Below, one piece after another: positions 27,787 through 36,541 of a stretch of DNA of 47,971 nt. Each line of letters opens with the position of its first letter. Within the stretch, counting starts at the first letter, position 1. The translations under genes were made by a program, and so were the position numbers. The stretch is taken from contig CALKNI010000017.1 of the NCBI GenBank assembly GCA_938091115.1, positions 1 through 47,971 on the forward strand. Direction: 5' to 3'. Below the pieces are notes generated by a model. That model had not been told where the DNA came from. It saw nothing but the letters and a program-made list of their open reading frames with translations, and made no database searches. The stretch comes from an uncultured Pirellulaceae bacterium. GTDB taxonomy: Bacteria > Planctomycetota > Planctomycetia > Pirellulales > Pirellulaceae.

Positions 27787-28122
27787 GAAAGTATCTTTTT
27801 GGTAGATGTTTTGAAAAAGGTTCGGGATCGAACGCTTAGGCGAACGGAGGCCTGAGGTTTATATCGAGCAGCAAATAGGCCGCCGTTTAGCCTAACTCAG
27901 AAAGCAACGTATTTCGTCCCAAGAATGAACGCAGCTAGCGTTTTTTAAATCAGCCTTTTGACGGACTTTTTCAGCCAAGTAAGTCTACATAGAACCCCCT
28001 CTTTTGCAACGGCTGAAACAGTTGATTTACCATTCTCAGCGGGCAATTGAATTAAATGTCGTCTTAATGGCAGAGAACGTCCTTTTGGCAATCAGGATTG
28101 AAAACAATCGTTAAGGGGCGAA
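27787..28122. other. Intergenic region between transporter and SPT genes
   Basis: 336 bases with no supported gene, terminator or repeat. It must contain the promoter of the SPT-GNAT pair, but no convincing -35/-10 pair was seen. Confidence 0.35.
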
Positions 28123-30618
28123 TCACTTCCTTCGTACTGTGTTTAGCGGTTCTTTGTCTAGGTTTGACGTTTTGGATAGCTGGGCGGAATCTCTGCGTTG
28201 ATTTCCGAAGGAGAGGGGTGGATCCGAGGAAATCTCTCCACGTTTTTTGACCGATTTCAACCGAAACAGTCTCCCTGCAGGTCCGGAGAGGATCGCAGGG
28301 AGCAAAAGGAGATCCCCCAGAAGAGCCGTTAGCAGCATGATCATTAACAGGGCTGCAAATTTCGCGGTCGGCATGAACACACCAAAAACAAATGGCATGA
28401 CGCCGAGTCCGCAAATCAAAGAGGTGTCGATCATCGCTTTCGCACAGTGAGCAAACGCGAAGCGTATGGACGAGTAACGCGACATGCCGTTTTGGGTCCC
28501 TCGTCGGTACCAAGTTAAAAAATGGAGAGTATCGTCGACCGCGATTCCGAGGGCGACGCTGGCGGTCATGACGGAACCAATTTCAATCGAGATTCCTAAC
28601 CAACCCATCGCTCCAAAAACTACCAATGGAGGAAACACATTGGGGATCATTGCGACCAAGCCGGCCCAAAAGCTCTTAAGAACGATCATCATAATGACGC
28701 TGATGATCAGAAAGGCAGTTAAGAAACTGTACATCAAATCTTGGAGAATTTGATGCTGGGCTTTGTAGACCAGTGGAATTCCGCCGGTCAGTTGCGCCGA
28801 CACACCAGGCAGTTTTAAATGTTCCATTTGGTAATTGACGTTTTTACTTACCATTTCGAGGAAATCGCCATAGTCAATGTCATTAAGTGCGGCGACACGA
28901 AGGCTAATCCTCCAGTAGGACTTATCGCCAACTGTCTTAACTAACTTTGCCTCTTCGAATTTGGGGTAGTTTTTATTCCAGACATCGAGTTTTGTTTTCC
29001 GTTTCAATTTGTCGCGAAAATTAGAGCCTCTCGGCATGTTCGGTTCAAAGGACGCCACTGAGAGGGTTGCGCTGATGTCTGTTGTTTGTTTAATCGCCTG
29101 CTCGACTGATTTGACGACTTGCATTCGCTGCCAATTTGAAAATTCGTTGTTTTCATCGAATTCAAGTACCACTTCCATCGGTACTAAAGAGCCGAGTTTG
29201 GTTTCAAGCCATTTGTAATCACTGATGATCTTGGCTCGCTCCGCAAATCTATTCTGTAGTTTAACGGACGCTCCAAGCTGAAATACGCCGGTGGCAAGGA
29301 GGGTGACGCCGAGCAAGCAAGGGATGACAACAAGCCAGTGCGAACGGTAGACCCAATGCATCAACAGTGAAGTTGAACGGCTGACACCAGAGGTGCGCTC
29401 GCGTTTCGACATGGAGCCTTGGTCTGAAAATCGTTTGCTAATCCGTCCGCGCATGAGGTAGAGCGTAGCTGGCAAGATCAACAGCATGACGGAGATGCTG
29501 GTGAAAATACCCAATGCCGAATAAATACCAAACAGGCGGATCGGTACGACTTGGCTGGTTGCAAGCGACAGAAGCCCAATGGCCGTGGTTGCCGAAGAGA
29601 GTGCGACGGGATAACCGCCATCAATAATCGACTGATCGGCTGAGTTTATCCCATAGCCAATTGTCGATGCCTTTCGATAGTAATTAACCATATGGATACA
29701 TCCAGAAACCCCCAGTATGAACGTGAGGGTAGGAAGCATGACCATGGTTAGATTCATTTTGCCGCCGGTCCAGTAGAGAAATGCTAAACTGATTGCAGCG
29801 CAAAAACCGGCAAAGAAAATGACAATTAGTGACAGAGGTAAATCACGGAGACGAAACCAGGTGAGGCAAAAAACTAGCGCAACCGACATCCCCAGAAAGC
29901 TCTTCAGCGACTTTTGACTTTCGACTTGAATGGCTGCACCGTCAGCGGTAGGTCCGCCAAGTTTTAAATCACTAACTTCAAGACCTAGTTCGGATTTCGA
30001 AATTTCGTAAATTTTCCCAATGACCAATTGCCGGCTATCGACCAGTTTTTTGCTGGGAAAGGCTACGATGCAGGTGGTCTCTAAATCCGGCCCCACCAAT
30101 AAGCCTTCCATTCGTTTCTTCGCAGCGGTTTCAGACAGTCCGGAGTCTTTGAGTTGATAGAGCATCCGCTCACCACTCATCACATTGCTAAAGGCTGGTA
30201 ACTCGGGAAGATCTTCGCAGGCAGGGTCAGGAAGCGTTGCTTCCTGGAATGCTTTGCGAAGCTGGGCGACATCGGGGTTGCCAATTTTGCAATCCTCCCA
30301 GCTGAGGACCACCATTTCATCGATACCGAAGCGATTTAGAAATTTGTCGTAAGTGACTGCCTCTTCGAAATCGGTGGGAAGCCACTGACGGATATCAGTA
30401 GCGCTGACACGTAATGACTTTATTGAACCCATCACGACTAGCGGCGCGATAAACAAAGTCACGCAGAGAATGGTTGTCGACCATTTTGCTAGGAATGTTG
30501 GACGACCATTTTCGGTTGTTGCCTCGAAATATTTTTTCCGAGGTCCAGAGTCGCTGGCCTTGTAATGAATTTCATCCGGCGATGAGTTTTCGTTAGAGCC
30601 CGTCAAGAAAAATTCCAA
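28123..30618 (-). CDS. RND/MMPL-family transporter
   Basis: 831 residues. Two repeats, each one membrane helix, a large extracytoplasmic loop and a bundle of about five helices: the first helix is near residues 48-64 and its bundle near 240-390; the second helix is near 430-450 and its bundle near 630-780. Conserved RND features include the transmembrane Asp in GIAVDDTLHFLTWYRR and GVSGCIHMVNYYRK, the position that carries protons in this family. The architecture matches MMPL/HpnN-type exporters, which move lipids or hydrophobic compounds. The basic, Ser-rich C-terminal tail (about 50 residues) is cytoplasmic. Start is a TTG at 30618 with no Shine-Dalgarno, so it may be misplaced by a few codons. 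Substrate not predictable. Confidence 0.88.
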   Translation of the reverse strand: MEFFLTGSNENSSPDEIHYKASDSGPRKKYFEATTENGRPTFLAKWSTTILCVTLFIAPLVVMGSIKSLRVSATDIRQWLPTDFEEAVTYDKFLNRFGIDEMVVLSWEDCKIGNPDVAQLRKAFQEATLPDPACEDLPELPAFSNVMSGERMLYQLKDSGLSETAAKKRMEGLLVGPDLETTCIVAFPSKKLVDSRQLVIGKIYEISKSELGLEVSDLKLGGPTADGAAIQVESQKSLKSFLGMSVALVFCLTWFRLRDLPLSLIVIFFAGFCAAISLAFLYWTGGKMNLTMVMLPTLTFILGVSGCIHMVNYYRKASTIGYGINSADQSIIDGGYPVALSSATTAIGLLSLATSQVVPIRLFGIYSALGIFTSISVMLLILPATLYLMRGRISKRFSDQGSMSKRERTSGVSRSTSLLMHWVYRSHWLVVIPCLLGVTLLATGVFQLGASVKLQNRFAERAKIISDYKWLETKLGSLVPMEVVLEFDENNEFSNWQRMQVVKSVEQAIKQTTDISATLSVASFEPNMPRGSNFRDKLKRKTKLDVWNKNYPKFEEAKLVKTVGDKSYWRISLRVAALNDIDYGDFLEMVSKNVNYQMEHLKLPGVSAQLTGGIPLVYKAQHQILQDLMYSFLTAFLIISVIMMIVLKSFWAGLVAMIPNVFPPLVVFGAMGWLGISIEIGSVMTASVALGIAVDDTLHFLTWYRRGTQNGMSRYSSIRFAFAHCAKAMIDTSLICGLGVMPFVFGVFMPTAKFAALLMIMLLTALLGDLLLLPAILSGPAGRLFRLKSVKKRGEISSDPPLSFGNQRRDSAQLSKTSNLDKEPLNTVRRK

Positions 30619-30816
30619 TGCTGTTATTTTTGTTAAGCCTGATGGGTCAGGTGAATTTCACCGTACCAGCCTCGAGGGCAAGGGGTGAGCATTCGATTCG
30701 CTTGCTTGGAAATACGGATTAATACCCTCTGCAGCTCCAATGTCATATTCCTAACCCACCCAAGTTTTACTTCACCCGACTGCGTTATTGCAACGCTTCC
30801 GATTGAGATTCGCCCA

Positions 30817-30846
30817 TAAAAAATGCCGCTCTGGTAGAGCGGCATT
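30817..30846 (-). terminator. Rho-independent terminator
   Basis: On the minus strand, an 11-bp perfect stem (30846-30836 with 30832-30822) around a three-base loop ends in a T-run (30823-30818). It lies 26 bases after the stop of the lipoprotein gene at 30872. Confidence 0.85.
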
Positions 30847-30871
30847 GATTAGATAATTTGTGGCGGAACCG

Positions 30872-31447
30872 TTAGTAGTGAGTGCTAGAGGCTCCGTAAT
30901 CAAGATTCCCAACCTGGTGGAAGTGGTTGTGGTCGACATAAAGTACCTCAACGGAATCTTCATCCTCAAGTGTATGAGGGACCGGCCAGCCGACAATCTT
31001 TCGCTCAGAGAAATAAACGGTGCATTTGTAATGAGCGTGATGCAATTGGACTGGGCCAACTAGTGGAATAACGCGTGGTGGATCGATGTAGTCAGCAATC
31101 TTTTCTTTGACGATCGTAACATTGTTACGTTGCGTTTCGTTAAGGAAAGGGAATCCACCTTGTACCGAGCGAGCTCGTTCAAGTGCCCACCATACTTCAT
31201 CGTCCGACGGAGGATCGAGTGCAACTACAGGCCCTCCGGCGGTTAGCGGTCCCATGATTGGAACTCTTCCATATCTCTCATGAACATGGAATTTGTCTTC
31301 CTTGTCCTTCTGAAAGTAGGGGGAGACTGGAATAGGAATCGTCAAAATTCCTAAGGAAGGTCCGGTGGAATAAAAGCATCCCGAACTCGAAACTGTCGCT
31401 GCTGCAACAAGCAACATCATGGTGACAGTCAATCTTTTGGTTAACAT
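30872..31447 (-). CDS. Lipoprotein of unknown function, His-rich tail
   Basis: 191 residues. Signal peptide MLTKRLTVTMMLLVAAATVSSSGC ends in a lipobox-like SSSGC, so Cys-24 is probably lipidated. The mature part has a conserved-looking core (PIMGPLTAGGPVVALDPPSDDEVWWALERAR), a VQLHHAHYKCTVYFSERKIVGWP strand pair and a C-terminus with several histidines (VDHNHFHQVG). The Shine-Dalgarno AAAGGGAT is well placed before ATG 31447 and a strong terminator follows, so it is a single-gene unit. The histidines could bind metal, but no established motif is present. I do not recognise a named family. Confidence 0.8.
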   Translation of the reverse strand: MLTKRLTVTMMLLVAAATVSSSGCFYSTGPSLGILTIPIPVSPYFQKDKEDKFHVHERYGRVPIMGPLTAGGPVVALDPPSDDEVWWALERARSVQGGFPFLNETQRNNVTIVKEKIADYIDPPRVIPLVGPVQLHHAHYKCTVYFSERKIVGWPVPHTLEDEDSVEVLYVDHNHFHQVGNLDYGASSTHY

Positions 31448-32052
31448 CGCAAATCCCTTTGTGGTGTAATCACTCTTATGAATACCTATCGTGATAAACT
31501 ATGCGGGACTTGCGGATATTTCGGACTATTCGGAAAACAATATCTAAATTACCTGAGCCAACGCTTTCAAAATGCAATTTAGACATGTTTTCCAGCTTGA
31601 TTTGTGAGTTTGGGTGAAATGCGTCGTTGTGTTGAGTTGTTGAGTTTTGGAGGGTATTGAACGGCTGTTGCCAAAATTAAAGTCGTTTTAACTAACTTTC
31701 GGGATCTGCCAGCACCTAGAACTGAGGGGGGCGAGAAGCGTCGCGGTAGATCCGCCCGGGTAAGGCTAAAGCAGCCGAACGATTTTAGGTCGAAGCGGTC
31801 AGACTATCTGCGGTAGAGACGCAGCTCAAACAGCAAACTTGATCACTTCAGGATTTAGCGGGACATTGTCATACTGAAAAACCTCGTTTTTGAGAGTGTT
31901 TCACGGTAAGCAAAACTAGAGCTACTTAAATCGGACGAAATTTCGGATGGGTGCGTTGCGTTTACCCGAGCTTGTCGATCTGCTCTCTGAACGAGGTATC
32001 GCGAATGTCTTGGCACTGCCCAGAATTCTGAGATGAGCGTATTTGTGGGCGC
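31448..32052. other. Long intergenic region
   Basis: 605 bases between two minus-strand genes. Open frames at 31855-32144 (minus) lack ribosome-binding sites and coding character. No tRNA-like or clearly structured RNA was found by eye. It includes the upstream region of the 31447 gene; I see no definite promoter. Confidence 0.4.
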
Positions 32053-32085
32053 AAAAAAAAGCCCCGCCAATTTTTGGCGAGGCTT
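32053..32085 (-). terminator. Rho-independent terminator, possibly bidirectional
   Basis: A 12-bp stem with one G-U pair on the minus strand (32085-32074 with 32070-32059) has a three-base loop and a long T-run on the minus strand (A's at 32053-32060). It ends the BON-domain gene. Confidence 0.85.
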
Positions 32086-32113
32086 TTGATTGTGTTTAGA
32101 ACACTTCGATCGA

Positions 32114-32815
32114 CTACTTGTCGTGAAAGTCTAGCATCCACCATCCGTCATCCCATTCCAAGCTGACCTTACGCCATCCAAGTGGAACCTGGGGGTATGG
32201 GTAGAATGGGCCGATGTACGGCCATGCCGATGCGCTGTATTGTTGTGGATAAGTTACAGCGCCGTAGTTCGGATTTGCTGCGTAACCAGGCCAAGCGTAA
32301 CCAGGAAGGTTAGGAGCTTCCGTCGGAGTTCCGACATTCGCTGAATGACCGGCAGGCATGCCTGCTCCGCCAGCGGTTGCGAAAGGCAAAGGCTCACCTT
32401 CGATAATCACAGCAGAGATTGGGTTGCTAACAGGTGTCGCGTTAACCTGCCCTTGTGCTTGCATTGGAGCGGGAGCAGTTAGGGCTGCTTGCTGGAAAAC
32501 TGCTGACTGCGAAGCTGGAGCAGCAATCGCTTTGACTTCGATGTCGTCAACAACTTTTACGACTCCGAGGTGTCCGGCTTGTTGAGCGGACGTCAGGATA
32601 GTCATTTCCTGAGCTGGGTTTGATACATGCCCTTTGAACCAAACAGTTCCATTTTCGACACGCATATCGACGTTGAAACCCTTTAAATTTCCTTGGCTTT
32701 GCTCGGCTTGAAGCCGGCTCTTGATAAAATCAGCGATTTGCTGATCGTCCGCCATACCCAAGACGGGTATAAGCGAGGTAACCGCGACCGCGATTCCAAG
32801 CACTAAACGACGCAT
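32114..32815 (-). CDS. Exported BON-domain protein with aromatic C-terminus
   Basis: 233 residues. A signal peptide (MRRLVLGIAVAVTSLIPVLGMA) is followed by one BON domain (about residues 25-95: IADFIKSRL ... VDMRVENGTVWFKGHV ... VVKVVDDIEV), a fold that binds phospholipid membranes or polysaccharides. Then comes a Pro/Ala/Gly-rich linker with Tyr/Trp-Pro repeats (about 165-210), and a compact C-terminal motif, GWRKVSLEWDDGWWMLDFHD. ATG 32815 is decided by a near-perfect Shine-Dalgarno (AGGAGGG, seven bases upstream); a start at 32836 would begin before it. The strong site predicts high expression. It is a single-gene unit with its own terminator. Likely an envelope protein. Confidence 0.85.
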   Translation of the reverse strand: MRRLVLGIAVAVTSLIPVLGMADDQQIADFIKSRLQAEQSQGNLKGFNVDMRVENGTVWFKGHVSNPAQEMTILTSAQQAGHLGVVKVVDDIEVKAIAAPASQSAVFQQAALTAPAPMQAQGQVNATPVSNPISAVIIEGEPLPFATAGGAGMPAGHSANVGTPTEAPNLPGYAWPGYAANPNYGAVTYPQQYSASAWPYIGPFYPYPQVPLGWRKVSLEWDDGWWMLDFHDK

Positions 32816-32836
32816 TTGAGATCCCTCCTGGTTCAA

Positions 32837-33369
32837 AATCGTTGATCGCAGTCAAACAAATTCATTTAGTATTGATTCGCGGCTCGGTTGCCGTCAGATC
32901 AAATTAAATTTGTTGGCTCAGTATCAAAAGAATTTTGTAAATGTATTGAAACAAGCACAACGCTGTTTTCAGGCTTGGGTTCGAAAAATTGAATCCGCAA
33001 TGGATACTTGCCGCAGAGAGGCTGAAACTTAAACAAATCAACGTCCATGTCGATTGCTCAAGTTCTCGCTTGCGAGGCCCCCCTCGCGGATTCAGTCCAT
33101 TGAACCCAATGTTTGTTTCGGCCATCACAAGGATCAGAAGACACAATTTTTCCGATTTTAAGGATCTTCTCAGAAATTCTGCCGGATCTTGGGCAACGGA
33201 GGGCCTGTTTGCTAGCGGATAAAGTTAACTTAGCGGGATTGAGATAAGTTTGCGTGCAAACTTCTTTTGGAGTATTGAAACTTTCGGGTACTGCTTGGAG
33301 CTGAACACGCAGCGATTGTTGCTCTTGCTCCAATCTCTCTACGGTTGCACTTGTGAATCCTAAGCTTTC
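32837..33369. other. Long intergenic region
   Basis: 533 bases between the BON and DUF3500 genes. Several open frames exist on both strands but none has a ribosome-binding site, family resemblance or sensible composition. No repeat or terminator was recognised. Confidence 0.4.
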
Positions 33370-34413
33370 TTAATTGGAGTGTTCCTTGGACTGATAGTGT
33401 TGCTTTAAAAAATCCTGTCCAAAGTCATTCTTAAAATCTCGCCAGACGGCATGAACATGATTGGCTTTATTTTGCGTGTTGTCGTATTCAAGAATAAACG
33501 AGGGTCCTTGGATTCGGTAGTAATGCGGTTTCCCACGCTCCAGCTGACCGGCCCAGGCAAAGTGTAGCTGATCAAAACCATCGGCTTCAATTTTTTTCCA
33601 ATCGTTCGCTGCAAGCTCTGCGCGACATTTGTTAAGGTGCGAATCGACAATTTGTCGAAGCATGGACTTTTGTTCGTCCGTCATTTTTGCCGCGGAGAGT
33701 CCCTTGGGAGTCAGGACAGCTACCTCTCGCCCAGGGCCATTAATGACATCTCGAGGGGCTTTTTTGCTAAATACGGCTACGGCCAGTTGCTCTGTGGTGA
33801 GTGCTTTAACTAATCGACGACCAAGATCCTCTTCTTTGCCGAGGACGCGAACGCCTTTAAACTGCCCAGATTGAACCTCCCCCGGATTTGAGCCAAAAAA
33901 TGCAGGCGTGACAACAACTTCTTTTTCAACGACGGTGATGCTTATGGAGAGGTGGTGCCCCTCGATTCGCCAGCCCCAGGGTGTTTTGAGGGAAGGTTCT
34001 CCAAACAGGAACAGGTGGTACTTTTCGGGGTCACGCTTTGGGGAATTGTTTTCCATTTCATGCAATATGTGCTCCAACGCCATAATCTGCAGAGAAGTCG
34101 AATAACCGCGATGGCTGAGTGCCGTCTGAATAAGCGACATTGCCAAAAGTCGTTGATTCGGCTGTAGAGTTTTCAGGCTCAGTCCCTGCCGTTCCATCGG
34201 AATGAATTGCCAATCTTTTCGAAGTTCGTCGTCGATCGGAAAAACCAGCGTTGCTTTTTGTTTCGGAGTAAGGGATTGCAATAAATGATTCGCAGAATCC
34301 GTCATTTCCGACGCAATTTCATGGGCGCCGACGTGTGATGTGAAGTTCGCTACGAACAAACAGAGAGCTGTTATGGTGAACAGAAGATTTAATTTTAATT
34401 TCATGGTGTTCAT
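33370..34413 (-). CDS. Exported DUF3500 protein
   Basis: 347 residues. Signal peptide (MNTMKLKLNLLFTITALCLFVANFTSHVGA) followed by the DUF3500 pattern: an N-terminal LLQSLTPKQKATLVFPIDDELRKDWQFIP, the central HLFLFGEPS...WGWRIEGHHLSISITVV, and the C-terminal HFAWAGQLERGKPHYYRIQGPSFILEYDNTQN...HVHAVWRDF. These His/Trp/Glu-containing motifs are characteristic of the family, whose biochemical activity is not established to my knowledge. The N-terminus of the longer frame (to 34482) does not look like a signal; ATG 34413 or 34404 gives a proper one. No strong ribosome-binding site. The RNase-like gene ends 84 bases upstream. Confidence 0.82.
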   Translation of the reverse strand: MNTMKLKLNLLFTITALCLFVANFTSHVGAHEIASEMTDSANHLLQSLTPKQKATLVFPIDDELRKDWQFIPMERQGLSLKTLQPNQRLLAMSLIQTALSHRGYSTSLQIMALEHILHEMENNSPKRDPEKYHLFLFGEPSLKTPWGWRIEGHHLSISITVVEKEVVVTPAFFGSNPGEVQSGQFKGVRVLGKEEDLGRRLVKALTTEQLAVAVFSKKAPRDVINGPGREVAVLTPKGLSAAKMTDEQKSMLRQIVDSHLNKCRAELAANDWKKIEADGFDQLHFAWAGQLERGKPHYYRIQGPSFILEYDNTQNKANHVHAVWRDFKNDFGQDFLKQHYQSKEHSN

Positions 34414-34497
34414 AATGGTGGAACGGTTAAAAATTGAATTCGCATTATCGTAGACGGAAAACGGAAATGCCAGCATTTGCATTTAGAAATAGGATAA

Positions 34498-35454
34498 TTA
34501 TTTATTTCGCCAAATAAGATGGTCACTGAGTCCCAGTTTTGATTGAAGGTGGGCGATTTCAGACTTAAACCTCTTGGCATCGACGGGATAGCCTTTGGTA
34601 GGTTTTATTTCTGGAAATTGCTCGCGCCAGTATTGATTCCAGATGTCCATGAATACTTCCCGGAGGTATTTCGCAACCATCGAGGCCAGTGCGGTTGGTA
34701 GGAATGATTCGCCCTTTGCCTGGAAGCGTATAAAAACATCGTGATCATTCTGACGGAAACTGTAGTCGCTAATTTCCCTTGTTTCGTTGCCCACTAAGAC
34801 GAGTTCCTCCGCCAAAATTTCTTGAACTAAACTTGCGTACTTGCTTCGACCCCCGTGTTTATCACAACCAATTTCTGTGTCGTCGTCGCAGTGTTTCATT
34901 AATCGCTGGACAATTTTGAGGGTGTAGTTAGACAGCAGAGTTGCTTTGTTGCCGAGGGCAACAAGTTGATTATTAAACTGCGGTGGGAAAATGGGATGGC
35001 ACTCGATTTCCATCAGCTTGACTCCGGCTCGAGTACAATTTTCTTGAAATAACTCACCGAGTAATTTGATCTTATGTGGGTCGCCAGCAATGGGAAGAAA
35101 TTTTTCCTGCCCAGCCAGCCAGCGCTGGCGATCGCTGTGAGCAAGCGAGTGTTGTGGGCAAAGCAATTCGACCAGCTCTTGCCAGTTGGCGGGGATTTTG
35201 CCTTTGAGTGCGTAGACGAGTGCAAGCACGTTGGTTTCTAATTGTTCGATCGAGCCTGAATAGACTTTTTTAGAGTCTGCAATAAAGAGTTTTGGGTTGG
35301 CAGCGGAGCGACTTGAGTGGTTTCCCACCGCGTCGCTGAGCGCAAGATACAGATCGGTTTCGGTGGATTCGGTTTCCCAAAGAGTACCAGCGATGGTCAA
35401 AGGCCCGAGGTTTGGGCCATAGCCTGCTTCGTCAGTTCCAATGAGATACGGCAA
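34498..35454 (-). CDS. Enlarged RNase HII-like protein
   Basis: 318 residues, against about 200 for ordinary RNase HII. The N-terminus IGTDEAGYGPNLGPLTIAG matches the RNase HII start with the catalytic Asp-8 and Glu-9, but the GRG motif that reads the RNA-DNA junction is GYG (11-13). DSKKVYSG (Asp-60) matches the 'DSKKL' strand; CDKHGGRSKY (Asp-198) sits where the third carboxylate is expected, and SMVAKYLRE (Glu-266) where the usual AKVTRD Asp lies. KGYPVDAKRFK resembles the 'GYGT' C-terminal motif. Inserts lie about 90-190. Start is TTG 35454. It may cleave RNA in RNA-DNA hybrids or act on another nucleic acid; the altered GRG makes junction specificity doubtful. Confidence 0.72.
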   Translation of the reverse strand: MPYLIGTDEAGYGPNLGPLTIAGTLWETESTETDLYLALSDAVGNHSSRSAANPKLFIADSKKVYSGSIEQLETNVLALVYALKGKIPANWQELVELLCPQHSLAHSDRQRWLAGQEKFLPIAGDPHKIKLLGELFQENCTRAGVKLMEIECHPIFPPQFNNQLVALGNKATLLSNYTLKIVQRLMKHCDDDTEIGCDKHGGRSKYASLVQEILAEELVLVGNETREISDYSFRQNDHDVFIRFQAKGESFLPTALASMVAKYLREVFMDIWNQYWREQFPEIKPTKGYPVDAKRFKSEIAHLQSKLGLSDHLIWRNK

Positions 35455-35650
35455 CTTAACGCTTTCGAGAATCGAACTGGAATTAATTAAATTGCAGGCA
35501 ACAGCACAGCCTACACGGTTTGATATGATAATTGTCTCAATTTAATCGATGAGACGGTGCCGGAAAGGTGGCGAGGCCAAGCTTTGCCGGTTTTGTTTTG
35601 GGATCTAGTCGAATATTAGAGATTTGATTCGTGTTGGAAGGCATTGTTTG

Positions 35651-36355
35651 ATGGAATTTGCGAAATTGGCAGAGCAGTTTTGGGAGCAAGGATTCGTTGT
35701 CGTTGAGTCTTTTTTTCAAACGGACGAGATGGATCGATTGTGTAACTTGATATTTGAGGAGTATGGAGATCATCCAAGTTTTATGCACGATGAGGAGTTT
35801 TTAAAAAAGTCGAAAGCGGATGTGATTCCCTGGTTTCCGCAGCGAGAGGGTGTTTTTGATTTCGACGAAACGGGGAATCATCACGATCTTCAACGACTGA
35901 CTGCCGCGATCTTGGGTAAACAATGGTGCGAACAATATACGATGGTGATGTTCTCCAATCGCAACAGTGATGGGCAGTCATGGCACCAAGATTGTCCGCC
36001 AGAGAATCCTTCTCATTTTAATTTAAACCGGTTGGTTTATCCTCACGATATCGATGACCAGACAGGAGGAAGAACCGTTGTTATGCCAGGATCTCATCGT
36101 CGCGGTGTTCTACCTGCCGGAGCACCTAATGAAGACCTGGATGGTCAGCTCGTGCTCCAGTTGAACAAGGGTACGCTCGTGTTATTGCACGGACACTGTT
36201 GGCATCGTGTGCTTCCAACCAACAATAGTAAACGTGTTTCTGTTAATTTTCGATCGGCACCGGCCGGCACCCCCGATGATATAACTGATGTATGTGTTTA
36301 TCGAAATATGAGGTACCGATTTTCGACCAGCGAAGTAGTGCAAGAGAGGGTCTGA
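35651..36355 (+). CDS. Phytanoyl-CoA dioxygenase (PhyH) family protein
   Basis: 234 residues, Fe(II)/2-oxoglutarate oxygenase fold. The iron-binding triad is visible: H and D in WHQDCPP (about residues 114-117) and the distal H in HGHCWHRVLP (about 182-187), with a following Arg (RVSVNFR) for 2-oxoglutarate. The YPHDIDDQTGGRTVVMPGSHRRG stretch is the typical PhyH strand before the distal His. ATG 35651 lies nine bases after GGAAGG; a start at 35624 would add nine residues without similarity. It stands on the plus strand 187 bases before the aldehyde dehydrogenase gene; joint function is possible but not shown. Substrate unknown. Confidence 0.88.
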   Translation: MEFAKLAEQFWEQGFVVVESFFQTDEMDRLCNLIFEEYGDHPSFMHDEEFLKKSKADVIPWFPQREGVFDFDETGNHHDLQRLTAAILGKQWCEQYTMVMFSNRNSDGQSWHQDCPPENPSHFNLNRLVYPHDIDDQTGGRTVVMPGSHRRGVLPAGAPNEDLDGQLVLQLNKGTLVLLHGHCWHRVLPTNNSKRVSVNFRSAPAGTPDDITDVCVYRNMRYRFSTSEVVQERV

Positions 36356-36541
36356 AAAAGAATGAGAAGTTTGCATGCGATTCTAGCAAGCCATGGTGGA
36401 CAGTTGCTGGTCGACTGGAGTTGGTAGCTGTTCGAGACTAGCTCCAGGAGTCGAGTATTTCGTTTGCGCCCCGATTTCATCCCTATTCATTTGATGTATG
36501 ATCGGGGGTAATTTGATCATCATTTTCGAGTGGTTAGCGAT

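Noticed and set aside
28064-28513. 149-codon minus-strand open frame inside the transporter gene
   Set aside because: It is antiphase to the transporter, which has clear membrane-helix and RND motifs in the other frame.
33058-33333. 91-codon minus-strand open frame in the 32837-33369 gap
   Set aside because: No ribosome-binding site and no recognisable motif; overlaps other equally open frames on both strands.
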